DNA of 64,000 nucleotides from Corynebacterium falsenii (GTDB lineage: Bacteria; Actinomycetota; Actinomycetes; Mycobacteriales; Mycobacteriaceae), in the NCBI RefSeq assembly GCF_020099275.1, contig NZ_CP083646.1, positions 930,001 through 994,000 on the forward strand, given 5' to 3'. Each line of letters begins with the position of its first letter. Position 1 is the first letter of the stretch. The notes under the pieces are model-generated. The model had not been told where the DNA came from. It worked only from the letters and a program-made list of their open reading frames with translations, and did not search any database. Positions 18,752 to 26,334 of the stretch are shown here, piece after piece. Both the position numbers and the translations under genes were made by a program.

Positions 18752-19972
18752 CTACGGGCGGCCCTTGAGCCGATTGATCGCCGCGCGCCCCGGACGGACT
18801 CCGTTGGTGGAACCGACCGCATCGACATCCTGCTGATCCACCGAAGCATCCACGCCGTCCACACTGATCGGCGGAACCGCCGCGGGGTCCTTAAAGATCT
18901 TCTCCACAACAGACCGCTTGACGAGCGCCAGCGCGATGGGGCCGTAGTCGGCATCGTGAACGGAACTTCCGACCCGGCCGATGGGTCGGCCACCGGCCGT
19001 GACCTCCGCGCCCACCTCCGGCAGGCGGTTTGCGGATCCGTCGAGCTGCAGCAGCACCAACACGCGGGGTGACTTGCCCAGGTTGTGCACGCGCGAGACC
19101 GTCTCCTGCCCCCGGTAGCAGCCCTTATTCAAGTGCACCGCAGCGCTCGTTGGCCCATCCGAGGCGGCTCCCAACTGGGTGGCGCCCTGCTCGAGTCCCT
19201 CGCCGATGAAGAACGCCACCTCGTGCGGGATAACCTTCTCGTCCACGTCCACGGACAGGTCGGGGATGCGGGCCATCATGCGGGCGGCGTCGTAGGCCAT
19301 CATCCCCGTGGGGGAAAGTTCGCGTGTGAATGCGTCCCACGCTTCCGTGACCTTATCCCGATCCACCCACACGTCCACGGCGTGCAGATCACCGAGCAGA
19401 TGGGAGCGCCACAGGTGCACCGTGATGTCAGCGGGGATCTGGACTGCCAGGTCGGAGGGGAGGGCGCTGGTGCTAGTGGCGTCGGAAAGATGGAAAGCAG
19501 ACGCCTCGGCGAACAGACCGTGGCTCACAACGGTCAACCTAGCCCAGTCTATCCGCTCGATGGTGACCTGGGACCAGAACACCATCTTCTGCAGGTAGGA
19601 CTCGAGCTCGTCGATCTCGGCGGAGGGGACATCGAGGATGATGAAATCCTCCACGCACGAAATGCCGAAGAAGTGCTGCACGCGGCCCTGCCCGTCCAGA
19701 ATCAGGCCGTAGCTGGCCTGCCCCGGAACCATGGCATTGACCTTCTGAGAGATGAGGTTGTTCAGCCACTCCAACCGCTCCGGGCCGGAGATGCGCAGCG
19801 CAACGCGGTCCCAGCGGTCCACGATCCCCGCTTTGCGATCCAGCCTGCTTTGCTCCACGAGCGGATCACCGTAGTGCCACGCGGTGGCGATGGTGCGCCC
19901 CCACGACTCGTTACTCGCGGAGGAGTGATGTGTGACGATAGGGCTGATAGCTGAATCCAACACACCAACCAT
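18752..19972 (-). CDS. ygfZ: Folate-binding protein of the YgfZ/GcvT family
   Basis: Likely tetrahydrofolate-dependent helper in iron-sulfur cluster assembly or repair. It is 406 aa from the ATG at 19972. The YgfZ signature K-G-C-Y-x-G-Q-E is present as KGCYRGQE at 283-290, with the conserved cysteine at 285. The GcvT-like fold is recognisable in SGPERLEWLNNLISQKVNAM and LDGQGRVQHFF. It is divergent from the pabC-like gene, with 135 nt between the starts. That gap contains GC-rich duplications (a 12-bp unit at 20002-20025 and an 11-bp unit GGGGTGTGCGC at 20050-20071). Confidence 0.88.
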   Translation of the reverse strand: MVGVLDSAISPIVTHHSSASNESWGRTIATAWHYGDPLVEQSRLDRKAGIVDRWDRVALRISGPERLEWLNNLISQKVNAMVPGQASYGLILDGQGRVQHFFGISCVEDFIILDVPSAEIDELESYLQKMVFWSQVTIERIDWARLTVVSHGLFAEASAFHLSDATSTSALPSDLAVQIPADITVHLWRSHLLGDLHAVDVWVDRDKVTEAWDAFTRELSPTGMMAYDAARMMARIPDLSVDVDEKVIPHEVAFFIGEGLEQGATQLGAASDGPTSAAVHLNKGCYRGQETVSRVHNLGKSPRVLVLLQLDGSANRLPEVGAEVTAGGRPIGRVGSSVHDADYGPIALALVKRSVVEKIFKDPAAVPPISVDGVDASVDQQDVDAVGSTNGVRPGRAAINRLKGRP

Positions 19973-20094
19973 GGTAACCACGTCTGCGCTGGGCGGGTAA
20001 CGGCGCGGGTCAAGGCGCGGGTCAGGGGACGTGGCCGGGGTGCTCGATCGGGGTGTGCGCGGGGTGTGCGCGGGGAGGCGGTGGTGCGGAGAAC

Positions 20095-20100
20095 TAGACT
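20095..20100 (+). promoter_or_regulatory. TAGACT -10 box of the pabC-like gene
   Basis: TAGACT ends 7 nt before the ATG at 20108, the same arrangement as purC and the hydrolase gene at 62251. No Shine-Dalgarno sequence is present, so a leaderless transcript is likely. I see no clear -35 box. Confidence 0.5.
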
Positions 20101-20107
20101 GACAACC

Positions 20108-21037
20108 ATGAGCAGCGACAGCAACAACAGCAATGAGATCAGCGGAGCGGCAAGGACCGTGGTGATCGACGTGTTGGGCAACGACGACCCCACTGTCATG
20201 GACCCCACCGTGCCGATGATCTACGCCGACGACCTCGCGGCGGTGCGCGGCGACGGGGTCTTCGAGACCTTCATGCTGCGCGGGGGAATCGTGCGCAACG
20301 TCGAGCGCCACGCCACCCGCTTCGGCCGCAGCGCCACCATGCTGGATCTCCCACAACCCGACCTCGACCGATGGAAGGCCGCGACCGACCTGGCCGTGCA
20401 GGAATACGCCGGCCTGGTGGAGCGCGCCGGGGGCGACCCCGACCACGCCGAGGCAGCGCTGCGCTGGGTGTATTCCCGTGGCCGCGAGTCCATCGGTCGC
20501 CCCACTGGCTGGGTGACAGTGGCGCCCGTCTCCGCCGACATTGAGGATGCGCGCCGCGACGGGGTGGCCGTCATGACTGCCGAGCGGGGATTCAAGATTG
20601 ATCTTTCACAGCGCTCGCCGTGGGCGCTCATTGGCGCCAAGACGCTGTCCTACGCGGCGAACATGGCCGCGCTGCGGGCGGCTAAGCGCCAGGGCTACCA
20701 GGACGTCATCTTCGTATCCGAGGAAGGACTCGTGCTGGAGGGTCCGACCTCCACAGTGGTGGCGGTGAAGGGCAAAACGCTGCTCACCCCGCCGACGCAC
20801 GTGGGCATCCTCGCCGGCACCAGCCAGGCGGCGCTGTTCACCCTCGCGGAACAACGGGGCTGGGCCACTGAACAGAAGGAAATGCGGGTGGAGGACCTAC
20901 TCGACGCCGACGGCGTGTGGTTGCTCAGCTCCGTGCGCGTGCAGGCGCGGGTCACCAGCATCGATGGGCACGCGATGGAGCGACCCGAGTGCGCCGATGA
21001 GATTGAAGCCATGGCGCGGGAGGCTGTGACCGGGTAG
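20108..21037 (+). CDS. pabC: Aminotransferase class IV, probable aminodeoxychorismate lyase
   Basis: A PLP enzyme of fold type IV, 309 aa. The likely reaction is 4-amino-4-deoxychorismate to p-aminobenzoate plus pyruvate, for folate synthesis. Visible elements are GDGVFETFMLRGG in the N-terminal domain, the catalytic Lys segment LIGAKTLSYAANMAALRAAKRQGYQDVIFVSEEGLVLEGPTSTVV, and the PLP-phosphate loop GILAGTSQAALF. The SKTLSY-like Lys segment also occurs in branched-chain and D-amino-acid transaminases, so the substrate is not certain. Its neighbour YgfZ also uses folate, which mildly supports PabC. Confidence 0.75.
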   Translation: MSSDSNNSNEISGAARTVVIDVLGNDDPTVMDPTVPMIYADDLAAVRGDGVFETFMLRGGIVRNVERHATRFGRSATMLDLPQPDLDRWKAATDLAVQEYAGLVERAGGDPDHAEAALRWVYSRGRESIGRPTGWVTVAPVSADIEDARRDGVAVMTAERGFKIDLSQRSPWALIGAKTLSYAANMAALRAAKRQGYQDVIFVSEEGLVLEGPTSTVVAVKGKTLLTPPTHVGILAGTSQAALFTLAEQRGWATEQKEMRVEDLLDADGVWLLSSVRVQARVTSIDGHAMERPECADEIEAMAREAVTG

Positions 21038-21077
21038 TGCTCGCTAGAGCAGGCTAGCGTGAGGGTCCAAGTGCTTG

Positions 21078-21848
21078 CTAGCCGACGACGCGGGCGAGCT
21101 GCGCGGACATCCACGGCACCATCTCACCATCGATGAGGCGCTCGTCCACCCAGCCCAGATCGTTGTTGGGCATGAGGCCGTAGAGGCGCTTGCCGGGGCC
21201 CAGCTTCGTGGGGCCGGTGGCGGTGGCCATCGTGGAGGCGCTCTCCAGCTGCCAAGCACGCTCGGAGATGGGCTCGCCGTACATGATCTCCACCATGCCG
21301 TCCGAGTGGGTGATGATCATTTCAATCTCGTCGGATTCGCTGATGCGCAGGAACCCGGACTCGCGGCGGTCGGGGGTGTTCAACGGCTTGCCGTCATCAT
21401 CCATGCGCCAGGTGCGGGAATCATAGCTCAGGCGGTTCTCACCGTCGTGGGCGAAGATAATTTGCTGACCGAACGTGAATTCCTCCTCGCCGGGGTGCGC
21501 AGCCTGGCCCTGGCCGCGCCACACGCCCACGAGGGGCAGAAGGGCGAGTAGGCCATCGTGCAGGTTCGGGCCCTTGCGGAGGTTCGCCGTGTCATCGGGG
21601 ATGGGGAGGTCGCCAAATGCAGGCAGGTTCTTGTCGCTGGTGGACTTGGCCCGCTCGGCCGCGCGGTCGACGGCCACGTTGGGGTCGAGCTTCTGGCCGG
21701 CACCCTGCTGAGGTTGCTGTGCTTGCTGGGGCTGCTGAGACTCCTGGCCCTGCTGGTTCTCTGGGGAGCTGGGGCTGGTGGCGTCGGCGGTGGTGTTCTT
21801 GGTGTCGTTGCTGTTGTTGGCGTTGTTATTGTCTTTGTTGTCGCTCAT
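21078..21848 (-). CDS. FABP-like / nitrobindin-family heme-binding beta-barrel protein
   Basis: A 256-aa protein with a Gln/Asn-rich low-complexity N-terminus (about 1-65, including QQPQQAQQPQQ), then a ten-stranded-barrel domain of the nitrobindin/THAP4-like family. The defining GxWxGxG motif is GVWRGQGQA near residue 107. It is followed by EEEFTFGQQIIFAHDGENRLSYDSRTW and ESGFLRISESDEIEMIITHSDGMVEIMYGE. Family members bind ferric heme and react with NO or peroxynitrite. I cannot confirm the axial His in this copy, so heme binding is inference. Confidence 0.78.
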   Translation of the reverse strand: MSDNKDNNNANNSNDTKNTTADATSPSSPENQQGQESQQPQQAQQPQQGAGQKLDPNVAVDRAAERAKSTSDKNLPAFGDLPIPDDTANLRKGPNLHDGLLALLPLVGVWRGQGQAAHPGEEEFTFGQQIIFAHDGENRLSYDSRTWRMDDDGKPLNTPDRRESGFLRISESDEIEMIITHSDGMVEIMYGEPISERAWQLESASTMATATGPTKLGPGKRLYGLMPNNDLGWVDERLIDGEMVPWMSAQLARVVG

Positions 21849-21859
21849 AACACCCCAGC

Positions 21860-22765
21860 CTATAGGCCTGGGCGATCTTCTTCACGAAGCGGTTGAGCGG
21901 TCGGTGTGAGATCAGTGATGCTTACCCGGGTGTAGAACTGCTCGGACTCCACGAACATGGAACCACCGGCCACGTACACGCGCACTGGGTTGTTGGGCAG
22001 CGGGAGATCGTCGCCTTTCAACGTGAGGGAAAAAGTCTTCTTGATGGAGTGCGCGATGTCCGCGGGGAGCTTGTCTTCGCTCACCAACTTTGCGTGCTCG
22101 CTGCGGTCCGTGGGACCCTTGAGGATGCGGGTGGGGGAGAGGATAACGTTGCCGTCTTTGACGCGCAGCTTCATCTCCACGGTGGCGGGCTTGGAGAAAC
22201 CATCGGGCGTGCCCTCGAAGATGGACTCGGTTTCCCAACCGCCACGAGGGGAGATGTCATCCTTGTTCTGGATGAGCAGCTCATTGATGTGCATCCGGTT
22301 GCCGAGCAGCACACCATCGAGCTGCAGCCGGGTGAACACCTTGCGCGCTGGGGCGTCGGTGATGTCGCCTTGGAATACGTCCTTGGCGGAGACGGTCACG
22401 TACTGCGCGGACGTGTAGACGCTCATGAGGCCATAACCGGGCACGTTAACGTCCGTGGCGTTGACTGTGACCGCTTGCATCTCATGGGTGAAGATCGCGG
22501 CGGTGTAGGGGAATCCGGCCACCTGCACTCTGGGAGGAGTCGCCAGGTTGGAGTGCTGGTAGATATTCTGCGAGATGCGGTGCTCGGCGCGTGCGGCCAC
22601 TAGGCTGTCGGCGACGAGGGCGATAAAGAATAGGACAACCAGCGCGATGCTGCCGCGTACGGCAAACTTCTTCATGCGGCCTCCGTGTCCTTCGTCGCTT
22701 GCGGTTTCCCTTGGTTTGTCCCTTGGTTTTTCCCGTGGGGATTCACTGGGGTCGTTACTCCTCAT
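21860..22765 (-). CDS. LmeA/DUF2993-like membrane-anchored envelope protein
   Basis: From the ATG at 22765 this is 301 aa. A hydrophilic N-terminus (SPREKPRDKPRET) precedes one hydrophobic segment, FAVRGSIALVVLFFIALVADSLVAA, that acts as anchor or signal. The exported domain starts AEHRISQNIYQHSNLATPPRVQVAGFPYTAAIFTHEMQAVTV, which matches the DUF2993 family that includes the mannan/lipid-binding LmeA of mycobacteria. The ATG at 22807 (MTYRVQKR) is an alternative start. It lies 11 nt beyond the start of the nitrobindin-like gene and both read leftward, so they are probably cotranscribed. Confidence 0.7.
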   Translation of the reverse strand: MRSNDPSESPREKPRDKPRETASDEGHGGRMKKFAVRGSIALVVLFFIALVADSLVAARAEHRISQNIYQHSNLATPPRVQVAGFPYTAAIFTHEMQAVTVNATDVNVPGYGLMSVYTSAQYVTVSAKDVFQGDITDAPARKVFTRLQLDGVLLGNRMHINELLIQNKDDISPRGGWETESIFEGTPDGFSKPATVEMKLRVKDGNVILSPTRILKGPTDRSEHAKLVSEDKLPADIAHSIKKTFSLTLKGDDLPLPNNPVRVYVAGGSMFVESEQFYTRVSITDLTPTAQPLREEDRPGL

Positions 22766-22896
22766 TCTTACCGCACGTGCCGCCCGTTTCTGTACTCGAT
22801 AAGTCATTGGGTAATGTGCTGAATGTCGCGATAGACAGATCGGTGCAGTGCAAATGGGCGCAAAACTGCCCCGCAATGCCCACTCTCCGCTGAGCA

Positions 22897-22941
22897 TTGA
22901 CTAACGTTGATTGCTATAGATATGACGGTAGACACGTCTAC
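22897..22941 (+). promoter_or_regulatory. Promoter of the glnR-like gene with an adjoining palindrome
   Basis: The -35 TTGACT (22897-22902) and -10 TATGAC (22921-22926) are 18 nt apart. Immediately after the -10 box is the palindrome GTAGAC-AC-GTCTAC (22928-22941), where a bound repressor would block the start site. A strong AAGGAGG ribosome site follows at 22992-22998. Confidence 0.5.
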
Positions 22942-23006
22942 TCGACGGTCGGACACGATCTAAGTCACAGATATCGCGTTAAGAAAACACGTTAAGGAGG
23001 CCCGGC

Positions 23007-23699
23007 ATGAAGGTTTCAGTCCTTTCTGACGCCTCTGATGTGGGGGATGTCGTTGGGGCGCTGGGGTTGCTCAACCACGAGGTTGACTTGCTGCCTCCTC
23101 TTGCAAAGTCCGTGCGAGAGCTCGTGCATTCGGATCTAGTCATCATAGATGTGACGGGTTCAAACCTGCTGGGTGCCCGCGATTACTGCCGTGCTGTGGC
23201 TGCGGCGCACCCCACGCTGCCCGTCGCAGTGGCGATTGCCGAGGCGAGCCTCATCGCCATCGACGGCTCGTGGGCCGTGGACGATTTCCTGCTTCCCAGC
23301 GTGTCGCCGGTGGAGCTCGATGCCCGCATCCGCCTGCTCAAGTCCCGCCGCCCCGTTCCGGTCGATCAGGCCGACGATTCTCAGGTCGCGGCGATCGGCG
23401 ACCTCATTGTCGATGAGCTCACGTATGTTGCCCGGGTGGGTGGTCAGCCGCTCGACCTCACCTACAAGGAGTTTGAGCTCCTGCACTTTTTGGTGAAGAA
23501 CGCTGGACGGGTGTTTAGCCGTGAACAGTTGCTGCAGGATGTGTGGGGTTATGACTACTTCGGTGGCGCCCGCACTGTGGACGTGCATGTCCGCCGCCTG
23601 CGCGCCAAGCTGGGCCACGAGCATGAGCAGCTGATCGCTACGGTGCGTAACGTGGGCTACAAGGCAATTTCGCCGGAGGAATTCGAATCCGGCGAATAA
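23007..23699 (+). CDS. Orphan OmpR-type response regulator, GlnR-like
   Basis: A DNA-binding regulator of 230 aa, strongly similar to mycobacterial GlnR. The C-terminal winged helix (about 130-222) reads LDLTYKEFELLHFLVKNAGRVFSREQLLQDVWGYDYFGGARTVDVHVRRLRAKLG. The receiver domain (1-115) keeps an Asp at about 48 in DLVIIDVTGSN but lacks the acidic pair after beta-1 and the Lys of the usual KP motif (it reads LLPSVSP), so it probably works without canonical phosphorylation, as described for GlnR. No sensor kinase is adjacent. The position beside mshD and the pst genes matches the Mycobacterium Rv0818-Rv0821 order. Corynebacteria are known to control nitrogen with AmtR, so the role here is open. 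Confidence 0.82.
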   Translation: MKVSVLSDASDVGDVVGALGLLNHEVDLLPPLAKSVRELVHSDLVIIDVTGSNLLGARDYCRAVAAAHPTLPVAVAIAEASLIAIDGSWAVDDFLLPSVSPVELDARIRLLKSRRPVPVDQADDSQVAAIGDLIVDELTYVARVGGQPLDLTYKEFELLHFLVKNAGRVFSREQLLQDVWGYDYFGGARTVDVHVRRLRAKLGHEHEQLIATVRNVGYKAISPEEFESGE

Positions 23700-23747
23700 T
23701 CCGTTAAATTTCGCCCCAAACCTCTCGCGATGGTGGAAGATCAAATA

Positions 23748-24776
23748 ATGAGTATTTCCGTGAAGACGTACACCGACCTACCTGACCATGCTGGGGTGGT
23801 GGATCAGGTTCTGGAACTACTAGACGACGTCCGCGAGCACGACGGGGTCGAGGCCTTTAGCGAGGCATTTGTGCGCGGCATTCGCCAGGATCGCGGCCAT
23901 GAGCACGCGGTTGCATTCGAGGGCGATCAGGTGGTGGGGGTGGTCGGAATCGACCCAGACCGCGTGGTTGAGATCGCTGTTCTTCCTTCTCGACGCCACA
24001 ATGGCGTCGCCACCAAACTCTTCGACGCGATGGCACGTGACCTCGGGATCACGGGCTGCATCGACGTGTGGGCACATGGCGACGGGGCGGGAGCCCAGCG
24101 ATTCGTAGAGACCCTGGATGCCCGCCGTTGCCGTGAGTTGCTGAAGATGGCTGTGAAGTGTGCACCGGGCAGCGAGCGCGCACAGTCCTTCACTAAGGGG
24201 GATGAGGACGCGCGAAAGAAGGCCGAGGAGCAGGGGATCGAGGTGCTGACGTACACCGAGTCGGTCGAGCGCTTCGGCGAGGAGGCGACCGACGAAGAGT
24301 GGGTCCGCGTGAACAACGAGGCGTTTGCGTGGCACCCGGAGCAGGGCGGGTTGAGCATTGAGCAGCTGCATGAGGCGCGCGATACCAAGTGGTTCGACCC
24401 GGATGGGGTGTGGATGCTGTGGCAGTTCGATGAGAACTGCAGTTACGAGCGCGTGGGCATCCAAGTGGATGGCGGCGAGTATCGCTGCGTGGGGTTCCAC
24501 TGGACCAAGATTCCGGTCAGCGAGCGAGCTAAGGATGCGGGTGAACGGGCCGGCGAAGTGTACGTGGTGTGCTTGGCTGACGAGGCTCGCGGCCGGAAGC
24601 TCGGTGGTGCGATCACACTGATTGGCATGGGATCGCTTCTTCGTGATGGGGCCGGGGTCATCGAGTTGTACGTTGAGGGCGATAACGCGCCTGCGGTGGC
24701 AACGTACAAGCGGCTCGGTTTTGAGGTCGTTCATACGGACGTGGTGTACCGCGGTCAGCTGGGTGTGCAGCACTAG
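23748..24776 (+). CDS. mshD: Mycothiol synthase (mycothiol acetyltransferase)
   Basis: Transfers acetyl from acetyl-CoA to Cys-GlcN-Ins, the final step of mycothiol synthesis. The protein is 342 aa with two tandem GNAT domains. Domain 1 has IAVLPSRRHNGVATKLFDAM and domain 2 has VVCLADEARGRKLGGAITLIGMGSLLRDGAGVIELYVEGDNAPAVATYKRLGFEVVHTDVVYR, the catalytically competent C-terminal half. I chose the ATG at 23748, 10 nt after GGAAG, over the ATG at 23730. It follows the glnR-like gene by 48 nt and is probably cotranscribed. Mycothiol also supports formaldehyde detoxification, relevant to the sarcosine oxidase in this window. Confidence 0.92.
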   Translation: MSISVKTYTDLPDHAGVVDQVLELLDDVREHDGVEAFSEAFVRGIRQDRGHEHAVAFEGDQVVGVVGIDPDRVVEIAVLPSRRHNGVATKLFDAMARDLGITGCIDVWAHGDGAGAQRFVETLDARRCRELLKMAVKCAPGSERAQSFTKGDEDARKKAEEQGIEVLTYTESVERFGEEATDEEWVRVNNEAFAWHPEQGGLSIEQLHEARDTKWFDPDGVWMLWQFDENCSYERVGIQVDGGEYRCVGFHWTKIPVSERAKDAGERAGEVYVVCLADEARGRKLGGAITLIGMGSLLRDGAGVIELYVEGDNAPAVATYKRLGFEVVHTDVVYRGQLGVQH

Positions 24777-24789
24777 AGTCGCCAATTGG

Positions 24790-24811
24790 GTTAACAGAAA
24801 GTGAACTAGCG
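24790..24811 (-). promoter_or_regulatory. Distal PHO-box-like direct repeats
   Basis: On the minus strand two 11-bp units GTTCACTTTCT and GTTAACCCAAT run in tandem, matching the GTTCACC-N4 unit of actinobacterial PhoP/PhoR sites. They lie just beyond the mshD stop and about 265 nt upstream of pstS. Confidence 0.45.
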
Positions 24812-24914
24812 GCGCGCTGGCTCGTGACGGGGGTGCACAGATGGTGTAGTTGAAGGGTCATAAATCAGCGCTATTTCAGAATATTTTCAGGGTTCTACGT
24901 GGGAAAACAGGATC

Positions 24915-24958
24915 GTTAACCTTTTGTTCACCTTGTGCCCGCTTTGTGTCTACTGGCG
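24915..24958 (+). promoter_or_regulatory. PHO-box-like 11-bp direct repeats upstream of pstS
   Basis: Four 11-bp units follow each other: GTTAACCTTTT (24915), GTTCACCTTGT (24926), GCCCGCTTTGT (24937) and GTCTACTGGCG (24948). The first two match the GTTCACC-type unit for PhoP-family regulators well; the last two are degenerate. A phosphate-starvation regulator binding here would activate the pst operon. Confidence 0.6.
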
Positions 24959-24976
24959 GGTCTTAAGTTTAAGACC
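24959..24976. promoter_or_regulatory. Perfect 8+2+8 palindrome in the pstS upstream region
   Basis: GGTCTTAA-GT-TTAAGACC directly abuts the PHO-box array and lies about 100 nt before the pstS start. It could be a second operator or a leader hairpin. No regulator is recognised. Confidence 0.5.
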
Positions 24977-25076
24977 GATGCCAAGACGAGGGCCCGCAAG
25001 GGAACGCTCGATGGGTCACTCGATCTTGTGCGCGATCCACATTTACTGCACTTCTGATATTTCGGAGGAATACCCC

Positions 25077-26186
25077 GTGAAGTTCACCATGAAGCGCGGC
25101 AGCGCCGCAGCCGCCACCCTGATTGCCGGCAGCCTGGTTCTGACCGCTTGCTCCAACTCTGACAACAAGGGCTCCAGCTCCGACAGCGGATCCGACAGCA
25201 AGTACCAGATGGCTGACGTCACCGGCGAGCTGCGCGGTGAGGGCGCATCTTCTCAGCAGAACGCTATGGACAACGTTTTCGGTCCTGCCTTCTCCCAGTC
25301 CGGTTCCACCCTGGCCTACAACGCCACCGGCTCCGGCGCTGGCCAGACCCAGTTCATCGCCGGCCAGGTTGACTTCGCTGGTTCCGATTCCCCGCTGAAG
25401 GACAACCAGGTCGCAGACGCTAAGAAGCGCTGCCAGGGCAACGACGCATGGCACCTGCCGATGGTCATCGGCCCGGTTGCTGTTGCCTACAACCTCAACG
25501 GCGTGGACGACCTGACCCTGTCCACCAAGACCATCGCCAAGATCTTCAAGGGTGAGATCAAGGAGTGGAACGACCCGGCAATCGCAGCGGAGAACGAGGG
25601 CAAGCAGCTCCCCGCTGAGCCGATCAACGTTGTCTACCGTTCCGATGAGTCCGGTACTTCCGACAACTTCCAGAAGTTCCTCAAAGCTTCCTCCGACGGA
25701 GCATGGGACACTACTGGTAAGTCCTTCCCGACCGCAACCGGTTCCGGCGCCAACGGCTCCACCGGTGTTGCTGGCCAGGTTGCCGCAACCAACGGTGCAA
25801 TCACCTACGTTGAGTCCGGCTTCACCAAGAACAACGACAAGATCAAGGTTGCCAAGATCGACTTCGGTGCAGGCCCGGTTGAGCTCAGCTCCGAGACTGT
25901 CAACAAGGCTCTGTCCGGCGTGAAGTTCAAGGGCGACGGCAACAACCTGGTTGTTGACTCCGAGGCTCTGTACGCCGAGCGCGGCGAGGGTCAGTACCCG
26001 CTGGTTCTGACTACCTACGAGATCGTCTGCTCCAAGGGCTACGACGAGAAGACCGCTGGTCTGGTGAAGAACTTCATGTACACCATCCTGGAGAACCAGA
26101 ACGAAAGCCTGGCTGACCAGGGCTACATCCCGGTTGACGGCGAGTTCAAGTCCAAGCTGGAGAAGGCCGTCGAGGCTCTGCAGTAA
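25077..26186 (+). CDS. pstS: Phosphate ABC transporter substrate-binding lipoprotein PstS
   Basis: High-affinity phosphate receptor anchored on the outside of the cytoplasmic membrane, 369 aa. The GTG at 25077 is selected because GGAGGA ends 8 nt before it. A lipoprotein signal leads to lipobox LTAC with Cys25, followed by a Ser/Asp-rich linker. Phosphate-binding motifs include GEGASSQQNAMDNVF, GSGAGQTQFIAGQVDFAGSDSPL and YRSDESGTSDNFQKFL. Codon use looks strongly biased, as expected for an abundant protein. A hairpin separates it from pstC, so it is probably made in excess of the permease. Confidence 0.95.
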   Translation: MKFTMKRGSAAAATLIAGSLVLTACSNSDNKGSSSDSGSDSKYQMADVTGELRGEGASSQQNAMDNVFGPAFSQSGSTLAYNATGSGAGQTQFIAGQVDFAGSDSPLKDNQVADAKKRCQGNDAWHLPMVIGPVAVAYNLNGVDDLTLSTKTIAKIFKGEIKEWNDPAIAAENEGKQLPAEPINVVYRSDESGTSDNFQKFLKASSDGAWDTTGKSFPTATGSGANGSTGVAGQVAATNGAITYVESGFTKNNDKIKVAKIDFGAGPVELSSETVNKALSGVKFKGDGNNLVVDSEALYAERGEGQYPLVLTTYEIVCSKGYDEKTAGLVKNFMYTILENQNESLADQGYIPVDGEFKSKLEKAVEALQ

Positions 26187-26231
26187 CCAGCGCTGATGTG
26201 ACCTCGGCGCTGTCCTAGGGCACATTTGCGC

Positions 26232-26262
26232 AACCCCTGACCGTTTTATACGGCCGGGGGTT
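26232..26262 (+). terminator. Stem-loop between pstS and pstC
   Basis: AACCCC and CCG in the left arm (26232-26243) pair with CGG and GGGGTT in the right arm (26251-26262), with a small internal bulge. There is no clear U-tract, so it probably attenuates or stabilises rather than stops transcription. Confidence 0.55.
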
Positions 26263-26334
26263 CTGGTGCGAAATGGCTACCAGAACGCGATTGCACAAAA
26301 TTTTTTACTTCGAGTTATCCAGAGGATCTCACTC

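Noticed and set aside
22928..22941. McbR operator upstream of the glnR-like gene
   Set aside because: The half-sites TAGAC and GTCTA are separated by 2 nt instead of the required 6.
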